DNA of 64,000 bases from Paenibacillus terrigena DSM 21567 (GCF_000374845.1 NZ_KB895418.1:310001-374000); one strand, 5' to 3'. Positions 33,348-43,623 are shown, counted from the stretch's first letter. The notes: generated from the sequence alone by a model not told the origin. Program-made: numbers and translations.

Positions 33348-34139
33348 CTATTGCGGGCGATTCAGGAAACGTTTCATGAGCAATGAAAGTGAGATCAGGA
33401 TCGGAGGATCATCTATTCGTGGTGGGTAGAGCTCAACATTCTGATCCGGAATAGGCTCACTCATTTTGACGAAAATAGGCATCTTACAGCGCGTGCGAAG
33501 TGTATGGTGCGGCAGTAAAAATTCTCTCGACTCCATCCCCCAAGCTACAGAAGTCGCCATGAGGTAATATGTTCCTGGTTGAATAGAAGGTATACAAAAG
33601 TCGCCAAGGGAGCGCAATAAGGTACCGTACTTGGGGAGACCTTCCGGAATGGGCTTCGTAAACAATCCTATCAGAATCACACCTTCAAACGGATACGCGC
33701 TATGAATGGTTCCAGTTAGGTTGGGGTATATATGAGAAACAATGCCCGGCGTAGGCCATTGTTCAAGATTGGCTAACTGATGCAAATGATCGTCAGCGAA
33801 CATTGTTGATTGACGAAATACGGAAGGCGTCATGCCTACACGTTGCGTAAATCGGGTCGTAAATGTGCCGAGACTCTGTTGCCCGATCTCCTCTGCGATT
33901 TCTCGGATAGGGAAGGGTGTCGTGAGCAACAAATCTTTAGCCTTCTGGAGTCGTAATGATGAAATGAAATGCTGTGGGGTTAGCCCTAACCTTTGTTTAA
34001 ATATTCTAGTAAAATGGAAGGGGCTATATGCCGCATAGCGAGATAATTGAGCTAAAGTTAGCGGTTCATAAATATGTGCATGAATATAATGAATCAACTC
34101 ATCCAGCTCTGGATAAAGGTCTGTCACGATGTTCACCAC
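33348..34139 (-). CDS. AraC-family regulator with N-terminal DNA-binding domain
   Basis: Up to 263 residues; GTG start at 34139, 34136 or 34127 (GATGGGTGG nearby). The two helix-turn-helix units come first (LTLAQLSRYAAYSPFHFTRIFKQRLG and IREIAEEIGQQSLGTFTTRFTQRVGMTPSVFRQ, residues 28-107). The remaining ~150 residues (GTIHSAYPFEGVILIGLFTKPIPEG, SIQPGTYYLMATSVAWG) form a ligand domain of the kind found in such N-terminal-HTH regulators. It stands alone and its target is unknown. Confidence 0.83.
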   Translation of the reverse strand: MVNIVTDLYPELDELIHYIHAHIYEPLTLAQLSRYAAYSPFHFTRIFKQRLGLTPQHFISSLRLQKAKDLLLTTPFPIREIAEEIGQQSLGTFTTRFTQRVGMTPSVFRQSTMFADDHLHQLANLEQWPTPGIVSHIYPNLTGTIHSAYPFEGVILIGLFTKPIPEGLPKYGTLLRSLGDFCIPSIQPGTYYLMATSVAWGMESREFLLPHHTLRTRCKMPIFVKMSEPIPDQNVELYPPRIDDPPILISLSLLMKRFLNRPQ

Positions 34140-34301
34140 CCATCAAGGATCAATGCCACACCATGCGATTATATTAAATTTGAGAATAATTAGCAATTCA
34201 TGAATAAAAATACTTCTGTTAGATAGTATCATAGACGGATGATCAGAACGACGACGGAACCCCGGCCTTAGAAGGTCCGTGGTTCCGCCAAACGATCATC
34301 A

Positions 34302-35684
34302 CTACGGTTGTAATTTACGGAAGACATTGTAGCTTCTGCGTGCGCATTCTGAAATGGATATGGGGTGGAAGCCGCTGACATCTGCATACAAAGTATCGTT
34401 AAGTGGTGCGATCCACGAACTAGGAAGGGCTGCCGCTCCAAGCGAAGCGCCGAGAATGGAACCGACCGTTGCACCATTGCAATCCGTATCCCAACCGCCA
34501 AGCACGGCTGTCGTAATGCCTTTTTCGAAATCGCCACCGGAATGAATGAGTGCAGCCGCGCATAATGCAGCATTATTATTCGTATGAACAGGGTGGTAAT
34601 GTTTAAATGACTCCCATATTTTACTTACAAGTTCGACCTGATCATTCGTTTCCTCGGCGATCCTAACTGCGAGCGCAACGTCTTCGGCCAGACGGCAATT
34701 CTTCGGAATTTCGCTTAATCCGATCTCAATGATTCGTCTCACATCGCTCTCTACGAATGCAGCAGCAATCATCGCTGCACAGAACATCGCGCCATAAATG
34801 CCATTCTTCACATGGGAGAAGGAAGCATCACGCCAAGCTAGCTCAGCTGCAAGCTGAGGTTGACCGGCTGCACCATAGGCATACCCATCCACACGGATTT
34901 GGGCACCGATCCATTCGCGATATGGGTTCAAATAGGAACGTCCCCAATGAATATGCTGTTCCCAATCCTCCGGCTGTTCTCCGCTGATATGCGAAGTCAC
35001 GCGTGCGAAATTCAAGTATGACTGCGCTTCTGCCGTGAATACTTGTCCAAATGACAGATGACGATGCCACAGCTTGCCAACATCCCATGAACTAAAATCT
35101 AGACCGCGCTCCTCTAGCATAAGCAGCCCTAGCACGGTATAACGGATATCATCATCCGTCTCCATGTAACGAATGTTGTCGCCACAACTCGCCAGACTGC
35201 TCCAGTGAGCGATCTCGATATTATACTGCGCCTCCGCAGTCGATTCACTCGGCGTATAGTGACGAATCGGCCATTGTCCGGCACCTTCGAACCATAGCTT
35301 AATATTGTGCCAGCCTGGTCTGTCACCAGAACCGTTCATGAAAGATTGGGCCTCCAGCGGCTTGCCAAGCGCACAACCAGCCGTACGGCCGAGCCAAGCA
35401 CCATAGAACTTGTCTTGCCATGTACTGTCGTCCCAATTGTTGACCATCATGCGCGGTCCAATCGGTCGTTCGGTTCGAATTTCTTCCAGCTCTGATGGCT
35501 CAACATACTTAAAATCCGTACTTGGTTCAAGCGCCATGAGTGCATGATATACGTCCATCAGCTGCGATTCATTCGTACCGGCTGCGTCGAGACGCTCTGT
35601 GAATCCTAATACGTCGCAACCTTCCTCTCGGCGCTGCGTTATTTCCTCACGTACAATTTCTCTAAGTCCAATCCATTTCGTCAT
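34302..35684 (-). CDS. ADP-ribosylglycohydrolase family protein
   Basis: 460 residues. The DraG-type all-helical hydrolase core begins at WQDKFYGAWLGRTAGCALGKPLEAQ (~residue 88). Metal-binding signatures follow: METDDDIRYTVLGLL (~172) and the C-terminal GGWDTDCNGATVGSILGASLG (~400). The first ~85 residues are extra to the family core. Such enzymes remove ADP-ribose from proteins or nucleic acids, or hydrolyse related N-glycosidic bonds. An AraC-type regulator gene lies 102 bp upstream on the same strand and may control it. Confidence 0.88.
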   Translation of the reverse strand: MTKWIGLREIVREEITQRREEGCDVLGFTERLDAAGTNESQLMDVYHALMALEPSTDFKYVEPSELEEIRTERPIGPRMMVNNWDDSTWQDKFYGAWLGRTAGCALGKPLEAQSFMNGSGDRPGWHNIKLWFEGAGQWPIRHYTPSESTAEAQYNIEIAHWSSLASCGDNIRYMETDDDIRYTVLGLLMLEERGLDFSSWDVGKLWHRHLSFGQVFTAEAQSYLNFARVTSHISGEQPEDWEQHIHWGRSYLNPYREWIGAQIRVDGYAYGAAGQPQLAAELAWRDASFSHVKNGIYGAMFCAAMIAAAFVESDVRRIIEIGLSEIPKNCRLAEDVALAVRIAEETNDQVELVSKIWESFKHYHPVHTNNNAALCAAALIHSGGDFEKGITTAVLGGWDTDCNGATVGSILGASLGAAALPSSWIAPLNDTLYADVSGFHPISISECARRSYNVFRKLQP

Positions 35685-35786
35685 GACATGTTCCCTCCTG
35701 AAATACGTATGTTTGCATTCATTATAACGATCGCCCGGCGCTATGACTTCTCGAATGATGATGACGATATTCTCATTTTTTGCTCA

Positions 35787-36632
35787 TTACGCTGACCCCA
35801 TGGATTGCCGATACACAATCGGAGACACGCCAACGAACTCTTTGAATACCCGATAGAAGGTTGGCAAGCTTTGAAAGCCGCATTCGAATGCGATCGTAGC
35901 AACCGCTTTGTCCGTTTCTGTTAAATCCCGCTTGGCGGATTGTACACGTAGTAGTGACACATAATCCGAGAAGCGATAACCTGTCGTCTCCAGAAAGGCC
36001 CGACTCACGCGAGAGACACTTAGACCCAGTTCATCGGCCAATTCTCCCAGGCCAATCGGCTCCCTGTGGCGCTGCTCGACCAATGTGGCTAACGACTGGA
36101 CTTGATGAACGGACTTCACCATGATTAAGCGTTCATCCTCCGTGAGCAGTCCGTTATAGTGGCGCAGAAGGCGTCCGCAAAGTTGGATCAGTGCACTTTT
36201 GGCCATCGCTAGATAGCCTGGTGATTTCTCCTTCAGCTCATCTGCAATGGTCAGGATCCAAGGCGTAAGTTGTTGTGCTAGCGCCGAGCCACCAGCAATA
36301 TGATTGCAGAAGTGAGTAGATCGATATGAAAAGGGCAGCAGTAAACCAGGCTCCTCCGCTAGCAGCAATGCAGCATCAAAGTTGATGAACAGGTAGCGAC
36401 TCGGATCGTCCGAATCTGATTGCGCAACGTGCCGTTCCTCATGATTGACAAGGAACAAATCGCCAGGACTCGCTGCATAGCGTTTATTCCCGAAGGAAAA
36501 GGTACCTTTGCCTGACAGACATAGGCCGATTTCCAGACTTGCATGCATATGGGGTGTCTGTTGGTACGTTGCAGGTGTCCATTCGAAAGCATTGATAGGA
36601 ATGGGATGATCATAGGTAATATGTAGTTTCAT
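35787..36632 (-). CDS. AraC-family regulator with cupin sensor domain
   Basis: 281 residues from ATG 36632 (AGGAGGT twelve bases upstream; ATG 36641 is nearer than usual). The N-terminal cupin has TPHMHASLEIGLCLSGKGTFSFGNKRYAASPGDLFLVNHEERH, typical of carbohydrate-sensing AraC proteins. The C-terminal tandem HTH is IGLGELADELGLSVSRVSRAFLETTGYRFSDYVSLLRV then VATIAFECGFQSLPTFYRVFKEFVGVSPIVYRQ. Its position upstream of the ADP-ribosylglycohydrolase gene suggests regulation of that gene. Confidence 0.85.
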   Translation of the reverse strand: MKLHITYDHPIPINAFEWTPATYQQTPHMHASLEIGLCLSGKGTFSFGNKRYAASPGDLFLVNHEERHVAQSDSDDPSRYLFINFDAALLLAEEPGLLLPFSYRSTHFCNHIAGGSALAQQLTPWILTIADELKEKSPGYLAMAKSALIQLCGRLLRHYNGLLTEDERLIMVKSVHQVQSLATLVEQRHREPIGLGELADELGLSVSRVSRAFLETTGYRFSDYVSLLRVQSAKRDLTETDKAVATIAFECGFQSLPTFYRVFKEFVGVSPIVYRQSMGSA

Positions 36633-36852
36633 CGTGACCATTTACCTCCTGACAAGAATCAGTTGATATGCCAAGTATATAAAGAAGGGGTGCTCTGAGC
36701 CATATACTACTCTTTACTTTCAAATAAAAATTTTGAGTTGGGGGTTTTCCTGCTGGCATTTGTTGTTCTCTATAAGTATACGAATCTATGATATGATGGG
36801 ATTTGTTGGTATAAAATATGTCGATTAATCATATGGGAGAGGTGTTCCGTGT

Positions 36853-38652
36853 ATGTCGAAAATTTTAAGCCGAGCTGAAGTAGCTACGGAATCAACATGG
36901 AATTTGAATGATATTTTTGAAACGCAAGAGGCATGGGAAAAAGAATTAATCGCTGTTCAGCAGGACATCACCACCGTTACGAAGTATGAAGGAAGACTCG
37001 GTGAAGGAGCAGATATGCTGCTGGCCTGTCTTCATGCAAAGGAAGAGCTTCAAGCTAGACTCAACCGTGTTGCATCCTTTGCTTATTTACATCAATCCGG
37101 AGACAGCATCAATCCTGAAAATCAGATGAATGCGACGAAAGCGCGCGATCTTGCTTCACGAGTCAGTTCAGCACTTTCCTTTATCAAATCTGAAATTATC
37201 GCTCTACCAGACGGCTCGATTGACCAGTACATCATAGAACAGCCCCAGCTTCAAGAGTTCGAACGCAGTCTTGGATTGCTTATTCAGACGAAACCGCACA
37301 GACTAACGGCGGAGACGGAAAAAGTTCTTGCTTCCTTTGGAGAAGTATTAGGAGCACCATACCGTATCTATGAACGCAGCAAGCTGGCGGATATGACATT
37401 CCCGCCAACAGAGAATGGCCGAGGGGAAGAAGTACCGGTTTCATTTGCGCTATATGAGAACAAGTACGTTGAGTCACCGGATACAGATCTGCGCCGAAAT
37501 GCGTTTAATACCTTTAGCGAGACATTGTACAAATACCGTAATACATTTGCTGAAGCCTATGGGACCGAAGTGAAGCGCCAAGTGATTGAATCGGGTTTGC
37601 GTGGGTATGACTTTGTTACGGACATGCTTTTGGAACCGCAGCAGGTCACAACGGAAATGTATAACAACATACTGGATATTCTGCAGGAAGAACTAGCACC
37701 ACATATGCGAAAATATGCTGCGCTTAAGAAGCGTGTGCTGCAATTAGACGAGATGACGTTTGCGGATCTGAAAGCTCCGCTTGATCCTGAATTCAGTCCT
37801 GGCATTTCTTTTCATGAAGCAGGAGATCTTATCAAGGAAGCCCTATCCATCCTTGGTCCGGAGTACGGGGAAATCGTATCGGATGCCTTTAAAAATCGGT
37901 GGGTAGATTACGCGGATAACGCAGGGAAGAGAACGGGGGCGTTCTGCATGTCGATTCCTGGCGTCCATTCCTATATTCTAATCAGTTGGGCGGATAGCAT
38001 GAGAGGTGCCTTTACGCTAGCCCATGAGGTAGGCCATGCTGGTCATCTCATGCTGGCGAGCAAATATCAGCGTTTGACGAACGCCAGACCTTCGCTATAT
38101 TTCATTGAAGCTCCTTCTACGATGAACGAGCTCCTGCTGGCGAATCATTTGCTGGAACGTTCTAACGATCCGAGAATGCGTCGCTGGGTGATTTCCCAGC
38201 TGCTGGGTACCTATTTCCACAACTTTGTCACCCATTTACTCGAAGGGGAGCTTCAGCGCCGGGTTTACGACCTTGCCATGAAAAATGTACCCATTACTGC
38301 CGTTAAATTGTGTGAGTTGAAGGGGGAAATCCTGTCTTCGTTCTGGGGAGAGGATGTGGTTATCGATGAGCATGCCAAGTTAACCTGGATGCGTCAGCCA
38401 CACTATTATATGAGCTTGTACCCGTACACATATGCTGCGGGTCTAACTGCATCCACAGCCGTAGCTAAGCTCATCCGTGAGGAAGGGCAACCTGCCGTGG
38501 ATCGCTGGCTCGAGGTGTTAAAAGCCGGGGGATCAATGAGCCCACTCGAATTGATGAAGTTGGCAGGCGTAGACATGTCTCAGCCTGATCCGATTCGCAG
38601 CGCTGCAGCCTACGTCGGATCACTTATTGATGAGCTGGAGGGCTTGTATTAA
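36853..38652 (+). CDS. pepF: Oligoendopeptidase F (M3 family)
   Basis: 599 residues, ATG 36853 behind GGGAGAGGTG. It is a cytoplasmic zinc metallopeptidase that trims short peptides. The start RAEVATESTWNLNDIF is typical. The catalytic FTLAHEVGHAGH (HExxH, near 394) is followed by the distal zinc ligand Glu in FIEAPSTMNELLLANHLL. The C-terminal HAKLTWMRQPHYYMSLYPYTYAAGLTAS, with the substrate-binding Tyr/His cluster, is also present. Full length, no defects. It stands alone between a long non-coding leader and a terminator. Confidence 0.95.
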   Translation: MSKILSRAEVATESTWNLNDIFETQEAWEKELIAVQQDITTVTKYEGRLGEGADMLLACLHAKEELQARLNRVASFAYLHQSGDSINPENQMNATKARDLASRVSSALSFIKSEIIALPDGSIDQYIIEQPQLQEFERSLGLLIQTKPHRLTAETEKVLASFGEVLGAPYRIYERSKLADMTFPPTENGRGEEVPVSFALYENKYVESPDTDLRRNAFNTFSETLYKYRNTFAEAYGTEVKRQVIESGLRGYDFVTDMLLEPQQVTTEMYNNILDILQEELAPHMRKYAALKKRVLQLDEMTFADLKAPLDPEFSPGISFHEAGDLIKEALSILGPEYGEIVSDAFKNRWVDYADNAGKRTGAFCMSIPGVHSYILISWADSMRGAFTLAHEVGHAGHLMLASKYQRLTNARPSLYFIEAPSTMNELLLANHLLERSNDPRMRRWVISQLLGTYFHNFVTHLLEGELQRRVYDLAMKNVPITAVKLCELKGEILSSFWGEDVVIDEHAKLTWMRQPHYYMSLYPYTYAAGLTASTAVAKLIREEGQPAVDRWLEVLKAGGSMSPLELMKLAGVDMSQPDPIRSAAAYVGSLIDELEGLY

Positions 38653-38728
38653 AATACGTTGCAACTATGTCAAGATTGGAATAATCGATTGAATGCATAG
38701 ATCTAATCATATTATGGAGGGTAAAGGT

Positions 38729-38770
38729 ATGAGCACAATTCAATTTTCTGTTCAGGTCCTACTCTTTTAG
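38729..38770 (+). CDS. Possible 13-residue leader peptide
   Basis: ATG 38729 has a strong TGGAGGG Shine-Dalgarno and reads MSTIQFSVQVLLF before TAG. No larger frame continues. It may be a leader, a micropeptide, or the first codons of a gene lost by deletion, since a good ribosome site without a gene is odd. Confidence 0.3.
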   Translation: MSTIQFSVQVLLF

Positions 38771-38818
38771 TATAATCGTTGATCATACAGCACTTTCTAG
38801 ACTAATCATACTTAAATA

Positions 38819-38856
38819 GTAATGCGGTCGTTACCCAACGACCGCATTACTATTTT
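38819..38856. terminator. Bidirectional terminator
   Basis: TAATGCGGTCGT pairs with ACGACCGCATTA around a TACCC loop, with T's following on the right. It lies between the micro-ORF and the convergent arsC gene and is probably used by both. Confidence 0.8.
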
Positions 38857-38863
38857 CGGAAAT

Positions 38864-39286
38864 CTATTTGCCAGTCGCAACAAACGCTTCAATACGGGCT
38901 TTAATTGCATCACGAACATTTCTGAATTGAGCCATAATTTCCTCTTCCGTCCCCGTTGCTTTCGCAGGATCATCGAATCCCCAATGCCATTTCACGACAT
39001 TCGGATTAGAAATAACCGGACAATGTTCATCCGCATGTCCGCAGAGCGTTACTACATAATCAGCGCGGTTTAGGATCTCTGAATCAATCACGTCGGAGGT
39101 GTGCTGACGAATATCTACGCCAGCTTCTTCCATCACTTGAACCGCTCTTGGGTTTAGGCCATGAGCTTCAAGACCAGCACTTTTAACTTCATACTGTTGT
39201 CCTCCAATCGATCTCAAGAATCCATCCGCTATTTGGCTGCGGCAGGAGTTGCCTGTACATAAAAAGTAAACGAGTTTCTTTTCCAT
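38864..39286 (-). CDS. arsC: Arsenate reductase (thioredoxin-coupled)
   Basis: 140 residues. The low-molecular-weight phosphatase-like fold carries the P-loop [10 protein letters not shown] (CX5R, catalytic Cys 10). The resolving Cys pair lies in [15 protein letters not shown] (near 82 and 89), exactly the three-cysteine relay of Bacillus/Staphylococcus ArsC. It reduces arsenate to arsenite, which ArsB then exports. It is the last gene of arsRBC on the minus strand and lies 17 bp after arsB. Confidence 0.96.
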   Translation of the reverse strand: MEKKLVYFLCTGNSCRSQIADGFLRSIGGQQYEVKSAGLEAHGLNPRAVQVMEEAGVDIRQHTSDVIDSEILNRADYVVTLCGHADEHCPVISNPNVVKWHWGFDDPAKATGTEEEIMAQFRNVRDAIKARIEAFVATGK

Positions 39287-39303
39287 TTTTCATTTCCCCT
39301 TTG

Positions 39304-40599
39304 TTATGAATGAATGATGCTGAGCCATAAATAAAGACCAATCAATGTCATTAGCAATACAGGTATAGTCAGCACGATTCCTACTTTAAAGTAATAACCC
39401 CAAGTAATTTTGACATTTTTCTTCGCAAGTACGTGCAGCCATAAGAGTGTTGCAAGCGAGCCGATTGGCGTAATTTTGGGACCAAGATCAGAGCCAATGA
39501 CGTTCGCATAAATGAGTGCTTCATGCAGCACACCTTGCGTAGTGGTACCTTGAATTGCAAGAGCATCAATCATGACAGTTGGCATGTTATTCATCACGGA
39601 GGAGAGTATGGCAGCGACAAATCCAGATCCAACTGTTGCAATAAACAATCCTTGATCAGCCATCCACTGAAATACTTTGCCGAGCTCATCCGTAAGTCCA
39701 ACGTTACGAAGTCCATAGACGACCACATACATTCCGATCGAAAACACAACTACGGACCACGGCGCTCCTTTAATGACAATTCCAGTTTGAATAACCGAAC
39801 TCTTTCTAGCGAACAAAATAAATACAATGGCAGCGAATCCAGCTATGAAGGATACCGGTACATGTATAAATTCGCTGATGATATATGCCACGAGTAGAAC
39901 AGCAAGAACGACCCATGACAGTTTAAACATTCGCATATCCTTGATGGCTTCCCTAGGCTGCTTCAACGCAGTGAGATCCACTGTTTTTGGAATTCTTTTA
40001 CGGAACAAGATAAACAATATGAGTAAGCTTCCTCCAATTGAGAAGAAGTTCGGGACAATCATTCGGCTGGCATATTCCGCAAATCCGATACCGAAGAAAT
40101 CAGAAGAAACGATATTAACCAGGTTACTTACGACAAGCGGAAGGGAGGCTGTATCCGAAATAAACCCGCTGGCCATGATGAAGGGCAGTATCATTCGATC
40201 GTCAAACTTCAAGGCTCTGACCATGGCAAGGACGATGGGTGTCAGGATGAGTGCGGCTCCATCATTAGAAAAGAACGCAGCAACGGCAGCTCCCAATAGA
40301 ACCACATAAGTGAACATTAGATACCCGTTTCCTCGTGCAAACCGTGCTATGTGCAGGGCTGACCATTCAAAAAAACCGATCTCATCCAGAATTAGTGAAA
40401 TGAGTATGACCGACACAAAGGCCAGCGTCGCATTCCAGACAATGCCGGTGACATCCCAGACATCACGGAGGTCGACAACCCCGAATAATAGGGCTAAGAT
40501 CGCTCCACCCACAGCGGAATAGCCGATGTTTAAGCCTTTAGGCTGCCAGATGACGAAGACAAGTGTAAGAATAAAAATAATGGATGCAACAGCTAACAT
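39304..40599 (-). CDS. arsB: Arsenite efflux pump ArsB
   Basis: 431 residues, about 11-12 membrane helices. The N-terminal [34 protein letters not shown] and the re-entrant-like [22 protein letters not shown] block are typical of the ArsB (NhaD-like) family. [33 protein letters not shown] is the conserved C-terminal substrate region. It expels arsenite/antimonite using the proton gradient. GGAGGAC precedes its start. It sits between arsR and arsC, as expected. Confidence 0.95.
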   Translation of the reverse strand: MLAVASIIFILTLVFVIWQPKGLNIGYSAVGGAILALLFGVVDLRDVWDVTGIVWNATLAFVSVILISLILDEIGFFEWSALHIARFARGNGYLMFTYVVLLGAAVAAFFSNDGAALILTPIVLAMVRALKFDDRMILPFIMASGFISDTASLPLVVSNLVNIVSSDFFGIGFAEYASRMIVPNFFSIGGSLLILFILFRKRIPKTVDLTALKQPREAIKDMRMFKLSWVVLAVLLVAYIISEFIHVPVSFIAGFAAIVFILFARKSSVIQTGIVIKGAPWSVVVFSIGMYVVVYGLRNVGLTDELGKVFQWMADQGLFIATVGSGFVAAILSSVMNNMPTVMIDALAIQGTTTQGVLHEALIYANVIGSDLGPKITPIGSLATLLWLHVLAKKNVKITWGYYFKVGIVLTIPVLLMTLIGLYLWLSIIHS

Positions 40600-40614
40600 G
40601 AAGTCCTCCTTGAA

Positions 40615-40932
40615 TTACTTGCAACAATCTGGATTTAACTTGCGAATATCATCCTTCATAGAAGGCAGCTCTTCTAAAATCCCTTCTAAGTAAGGCTTGT
40701 CTTCTAGATATAAGGAGTAATAAATCCATTGGCTTTTTCTTGTTTCTATCACCAGTCCCCCTTTTTTCAATTTTCTTAAATGCTGACTGATATTGGGCTG
40801 GGTGGTTTGAAGAATATCGACGATATCACACACACACATTTCTTTCTCTTTGAGAAGAGCAAGGATCGTTAGCCGCGTATTATCGGCTAGCAGCTTAAGC
40901 GTCTCAACAAGTGGTTCAACAGTTTGTGTCAA
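40615..40932 (-). CDS. arsR: Arsenite-responsive repressor ArsR
   Basis: 105 residues from TTG 40932, chosen because GAAGGAG is spaced for it (the GTG nine bases earlier overlaps the site). The winged helix includes ADNTRLTILALLKEKEMCVCDIVDILQTTQPNISQHLRKLKKGGLV. CVCDIV in helix 3 is the arsenite-binding cysteine pair that releases the repressor from DNA. A C-terminal CC (NPDCCK) may assist. It is first in the operon and should repress it through the palindrome just upstream. Confidence 0.94.
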   Translation of the reverse strand: MTQTVEPLVETLKLLADNTRLTILALLKEKEMCVCDIVDILQTTQPNISQHLRKLKKGGLVIETRKSQWIYYSLYLEDKPYLEGILEELPSMKDDIRKLNPDCCK

Positions 40933-40985
40933 TAGATGCACTCCTTCACACGTTTAGGAATTCCACACTGAACTCATACATTTAC

Positions 40986-41023
40986 ATTATACACAGCCTT
41001 TTATATAAGTAAATAATTATATA
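40986..41023 (-). promoter_or_regulatory. ars promoter with ArsR-type operator
   Basis: On the minus strand a TATAAT -10 box (40991-40986) lies just downstream of TATATAA-N8-TTATATA (41023-41002), an inverted repeat placed between the presumed -35 and -10 elements. A repressor bound there would block the polymerase, as known for ArsR operators. Confidence 0.65.
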
Positions 41024-41199
41024 ATTGAATGGTTATTTATAGGCAAGGCGGTTAGGCGCAATTGAGAAAATATTAAAGTCCTTTTAAGCAAAAGCTTTGG
41101 TTGACTAGGGTGTGGAATGGATATCATAAATTTAAATCCACTTTCAACGATTGGGTTATGCATAAGAACAAACGACAAATATAAAGACGGGGGTTTACT

Positions 41200-42867
41200 A
41201 TGAATCAGACTAATGACCGTCTATGGGTTGCAGCATTAGGCGGCGTTAACGAAATCGGTAAGAATATGTATGTATTACAGTATGGGAATGACATTGTAGT
41301 TATCGATTGCGGGTCTAAATTTCCAGATGAAAGCTTACTCGGGATAGATTTGATCATCCCTGATATAAGTTATCTGTTATCCAATCAAGATAAGGTACGA
41401 GCGATCATTGTTACTCATGGACATGAAGACCATATCGGAGGTATCCCTTACTTATTGAAGCAATTGCAAATCCCTGTGTATGCTTCACGCTTGACATTAG
41501 GCCTCATTGAAATCAAGTTAAGGGAACATGCTATTCTCAATGAAACACATATGGTTCGTATTGACGCGAATTCCAAGCTTGAATTTGGTGCAATTCAATG
41601 TTCCTTCTTTAATACGAACCATAGTATACCGGACTGTCTTGGTATCGTATTTGACACGCCTGAAGGAACTGTTGTACATACCGGTGACTTTAAATTCGAC
41701 ATGACGCCCGTGAATAAGCAATATCCTGATCTGCACCGTATGTCAGATATTGGCAAGAAGGGCGTTCTAATGCTCCTGTCAGAGAGCACCAATGCGGAAC
41801 GCCCAGGATTCACACCATCCGAACGTCTTGTAGGTGCCCATATCGAGGAAGCGTTCAATAAAGCGGATCGGAGAGTTTTTATATCCACCTTCGCATCGAA
41901 TGTCTACCGACTTCAACAGGTTGTAGACGCTGCCATTTCGACAAATCGCAAACTTACTTTACTCGGCCGGAGCATGTTGAACGTTGTATCTGTGGCTCAA
42001 GAGTTGGGGTATTTGAACATTCCATCTGGAATGCTCGTGGATACCGACGAAGCGAAGAAGCTCAGTCCAGAAAAAATTGCCGTCCTTTGTACTGGAAGCC
42101 AAGGGGAACCTATGGCAGCCTTAGCCCGTCTGGCAAGCTCAACGCAAAGACAAATGAAGGTAGAAGCGGGAGATTTGGTGATCATTGCAGCGAACCCCAT
42201 CCCAGGAAATGAACGAAATGTAGCTCGGATTGTAGATAACTTATTCGCGCTTGGCGCAAAAATCATTTACGGTTCTCGCAGTGAATTACATGTATCTGGG
42301 CATGGCAGTCAAGAAGAGTTAAAGCTAATGCTTACGTTAATGAAGCCCAAATATTTTGTGCCGATACATGGTGAGTTCCGTATGTTACATCAACATCGTG
42401 AGCTTGCTGAGGCTGTAGGGGTAAGGCATGAGAATATTTTTATTCTGAATAATGGCGATGTGGTGGAGACAGACAATGGGGTAACTCGTCAATCGGGTCG
42501 TATTCCTGCGGGTCAAATCTTAGTGGATGGACTTGGCATTGGTGACATTGGCAATATTGTGCTTCGGGATCGACGTCAGTTGTCTGCTGATGGTATCTTA
42601 ATCGTCGTTGTTACATTAAGCAAAATTGAAGGACAGCTGTTATCCCGCCCAGATACAATCTCCAGGGGGTTCGTCTATGTCCGAAACTCTGAAGAGCTTA
42701 TTCAAGATATCAACCAGCTTGTTATTGAGACCGTTGAGAAGATGAAGCATGAACAAATGAGTCAATGGAATACCATGAAGAAGACACTAAAAGATTCTTT
42801 AGGGCAATATCTATATGCTCGCACCAAAAGACGACCGATCATTCTGCCGATCATCATTGAAGTTTAA
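41200..42867 (+). CDS. rnj: Ribonuclease J
   Basis: 555 residues, the normal length of RNase J1/J2. The metallo-beta-lactamase signature ITHGHEDHIGGIPYL lies near residue 72, VVHTGDFKFD supplies the bridging Asp, the beta-CASP domain runs ~205-360, and the late VSGHGSQEELKLML plus KYFVPIHGEFRML give the remaining metal ligands. The C-terminal domain ends TKRRPIILPIIIEV as in RnjA. It has 5'-3' exo- and endonuclease activity in mRNA decay and rRNA maturation. All visible catalytic His/Asp residues are present, which favours an active J1-like enzyme. I cannot say from the window whether this is the only copy. Confidence 0.92.
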   Translation: MNQTNDRLWVAALGGVNEIGKNMYVLQYGNDIVVIDCGSKFPDESLLGIDLIIPDISYLLSNQDKVRAIIVTHGHEDHIGGIPYLLKQLQIPVYASRLTLGLIEIKLREHAILNETHMVRIDANSKLEFGAIQCSFFNTNHSIPDCLGIVFDTPEGTVVHTGDFKFDMTPVNKQYPDLHRMSDIGKKGVLMLLSESTNAERPGFTPSERLVGAHIEEAFNKADRRVFISTFASNVYRLQQVVDAAISTNRKLTLLGRSMLNVVSVAQELGYLNIPSGMLVDTDEAKKLSPEKIAVLCTGSQGEPMAALARLASSTQRQMKVEAGDLVIIAANPIPGNERNVARIVDNLFALGAKIIYGSRSELHVSGHGSQEELKLMLTLMKPKYFVPIHGEFRMLHQHRELAEAVGVRHENIFILNNGDVVETDNGVTRQSGRIPAGQILVDGLGIGDIGNIVLRDRRQLSADGILIVVVTLSKIEGQLLSRPDTISRGFVYVRNSEELIQDINQLVIETVEKMKHEQMSQWNTMKKTLKDSLGQYLYARTKRRPIILPIIIEV

Positions 42868-42930
42868 GTTCAATAGAGATAAAAATAGGACATTCCTTTA
42901 TGGACTGTCCATTTTTGTGTAGTATTGATC

Positions 42931-43608
42931 TCATTCCATCAACCGGGTAAATACAATAAGCCTTTTCTCGTGTTCTTTCTTTTGCCGATTATATTTACCT
43001 GCACATGTGATGAGATTTAACCGAGCTTCATCAGTCTTTCCGAATATGCGGTCTATAGGCGCTTCGACCGTCTTAAATGATTCAACGGAAAGGACTTTAT
43101 AGACTAAATATTTACCAGATGCATCGGAGAGTAGTACCGGATCATCACGTTTTAATTTCTTAAGGCCATAGAATATAGCAGGACCGGTATAATTATCGAC
43201 ATGCCCAGCAATCACAGCATTTCCGCGTTGTCCTGGTTTGACCCCGCTCATCAGAAGACCTACGTTCTCGGTGGATTCAGGGACCTCCATCTGGCCGTTA
43301 TCCAGCACTCCAACGGGTTCTACGCTGGCCTGGATCCGGACGGATGGAATATAGATTTTATTAGGAATGATTGCAGGTCTGGATGCTGATTTCGTTGGTG
43401 GTAATGATGACAAAGGTAAAGGTTTGTGCATTAATTCTGGTTTAACAGGGGGATGCTCGATATGGACGTTCTTCGGCTGCGGCTGCGGCTGTGGTTGCGG
43501 TTGTGAGTTAATTTCCGGTGTGGGATTCAACTGATTTCCAGAGGAGCATCCGACACATAATAGCAGCAAGAACATAACCATGATACTAAATCGATGAATT
43601 TGTTCCAT
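42931..43608 (-). CDS. Class F-like sortase, possible lipoprotein
   Basis: 225 residues from ATG 43608 (AAGGA eight bases upstream). The N-terminus FSIMVMFLLLLCVGCSSG is a signal sequence with a lipobox-like VGC. A Gln-Pro repeat linker (residues ~35-47) and a Pro-rich spacer follow. The sortase domain begins PNKIYIPSVRIQASVEPVGV. Catalytic residues are visible: His in NAVIAGHVDNY, Cys in LNLITCAGKYN and Arg in KRLIVFTRL. It would join LPxTG-type substrates to amino groups. The gene just upstream encodes a small secreted LPKTG protein, the obvious candidate partner. Confidence 0.85.
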   Translation of the reverse strand: MEQIHRFSIMVMFLLLLCVGCSSGNQLNPTPEINSQPQPQPQPQPKNVHIEHPPVKPELMHKPLPLSSLPPTKSASRPAIIPNKIYIPSVRIQASVEPVGVLDNGQMEVPESTENVGLLMSGVKPGQRGNAVIAGHVDNYTGPAIFYGLKKLKRDDPVLLSDASGKYLVYKVLSVESFKTVEAPIDRIFGKTDEARLNLITCAGKYNRQKKEHEKRLIVFTRLME

Positions 43609-43623
43609 ACGCATATTCCTTAG

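Noticed and set aside
39523-40522. Plus-strand frames across arsB
   Set aside because: Antisense shadows of a complete ArsB reading frame.
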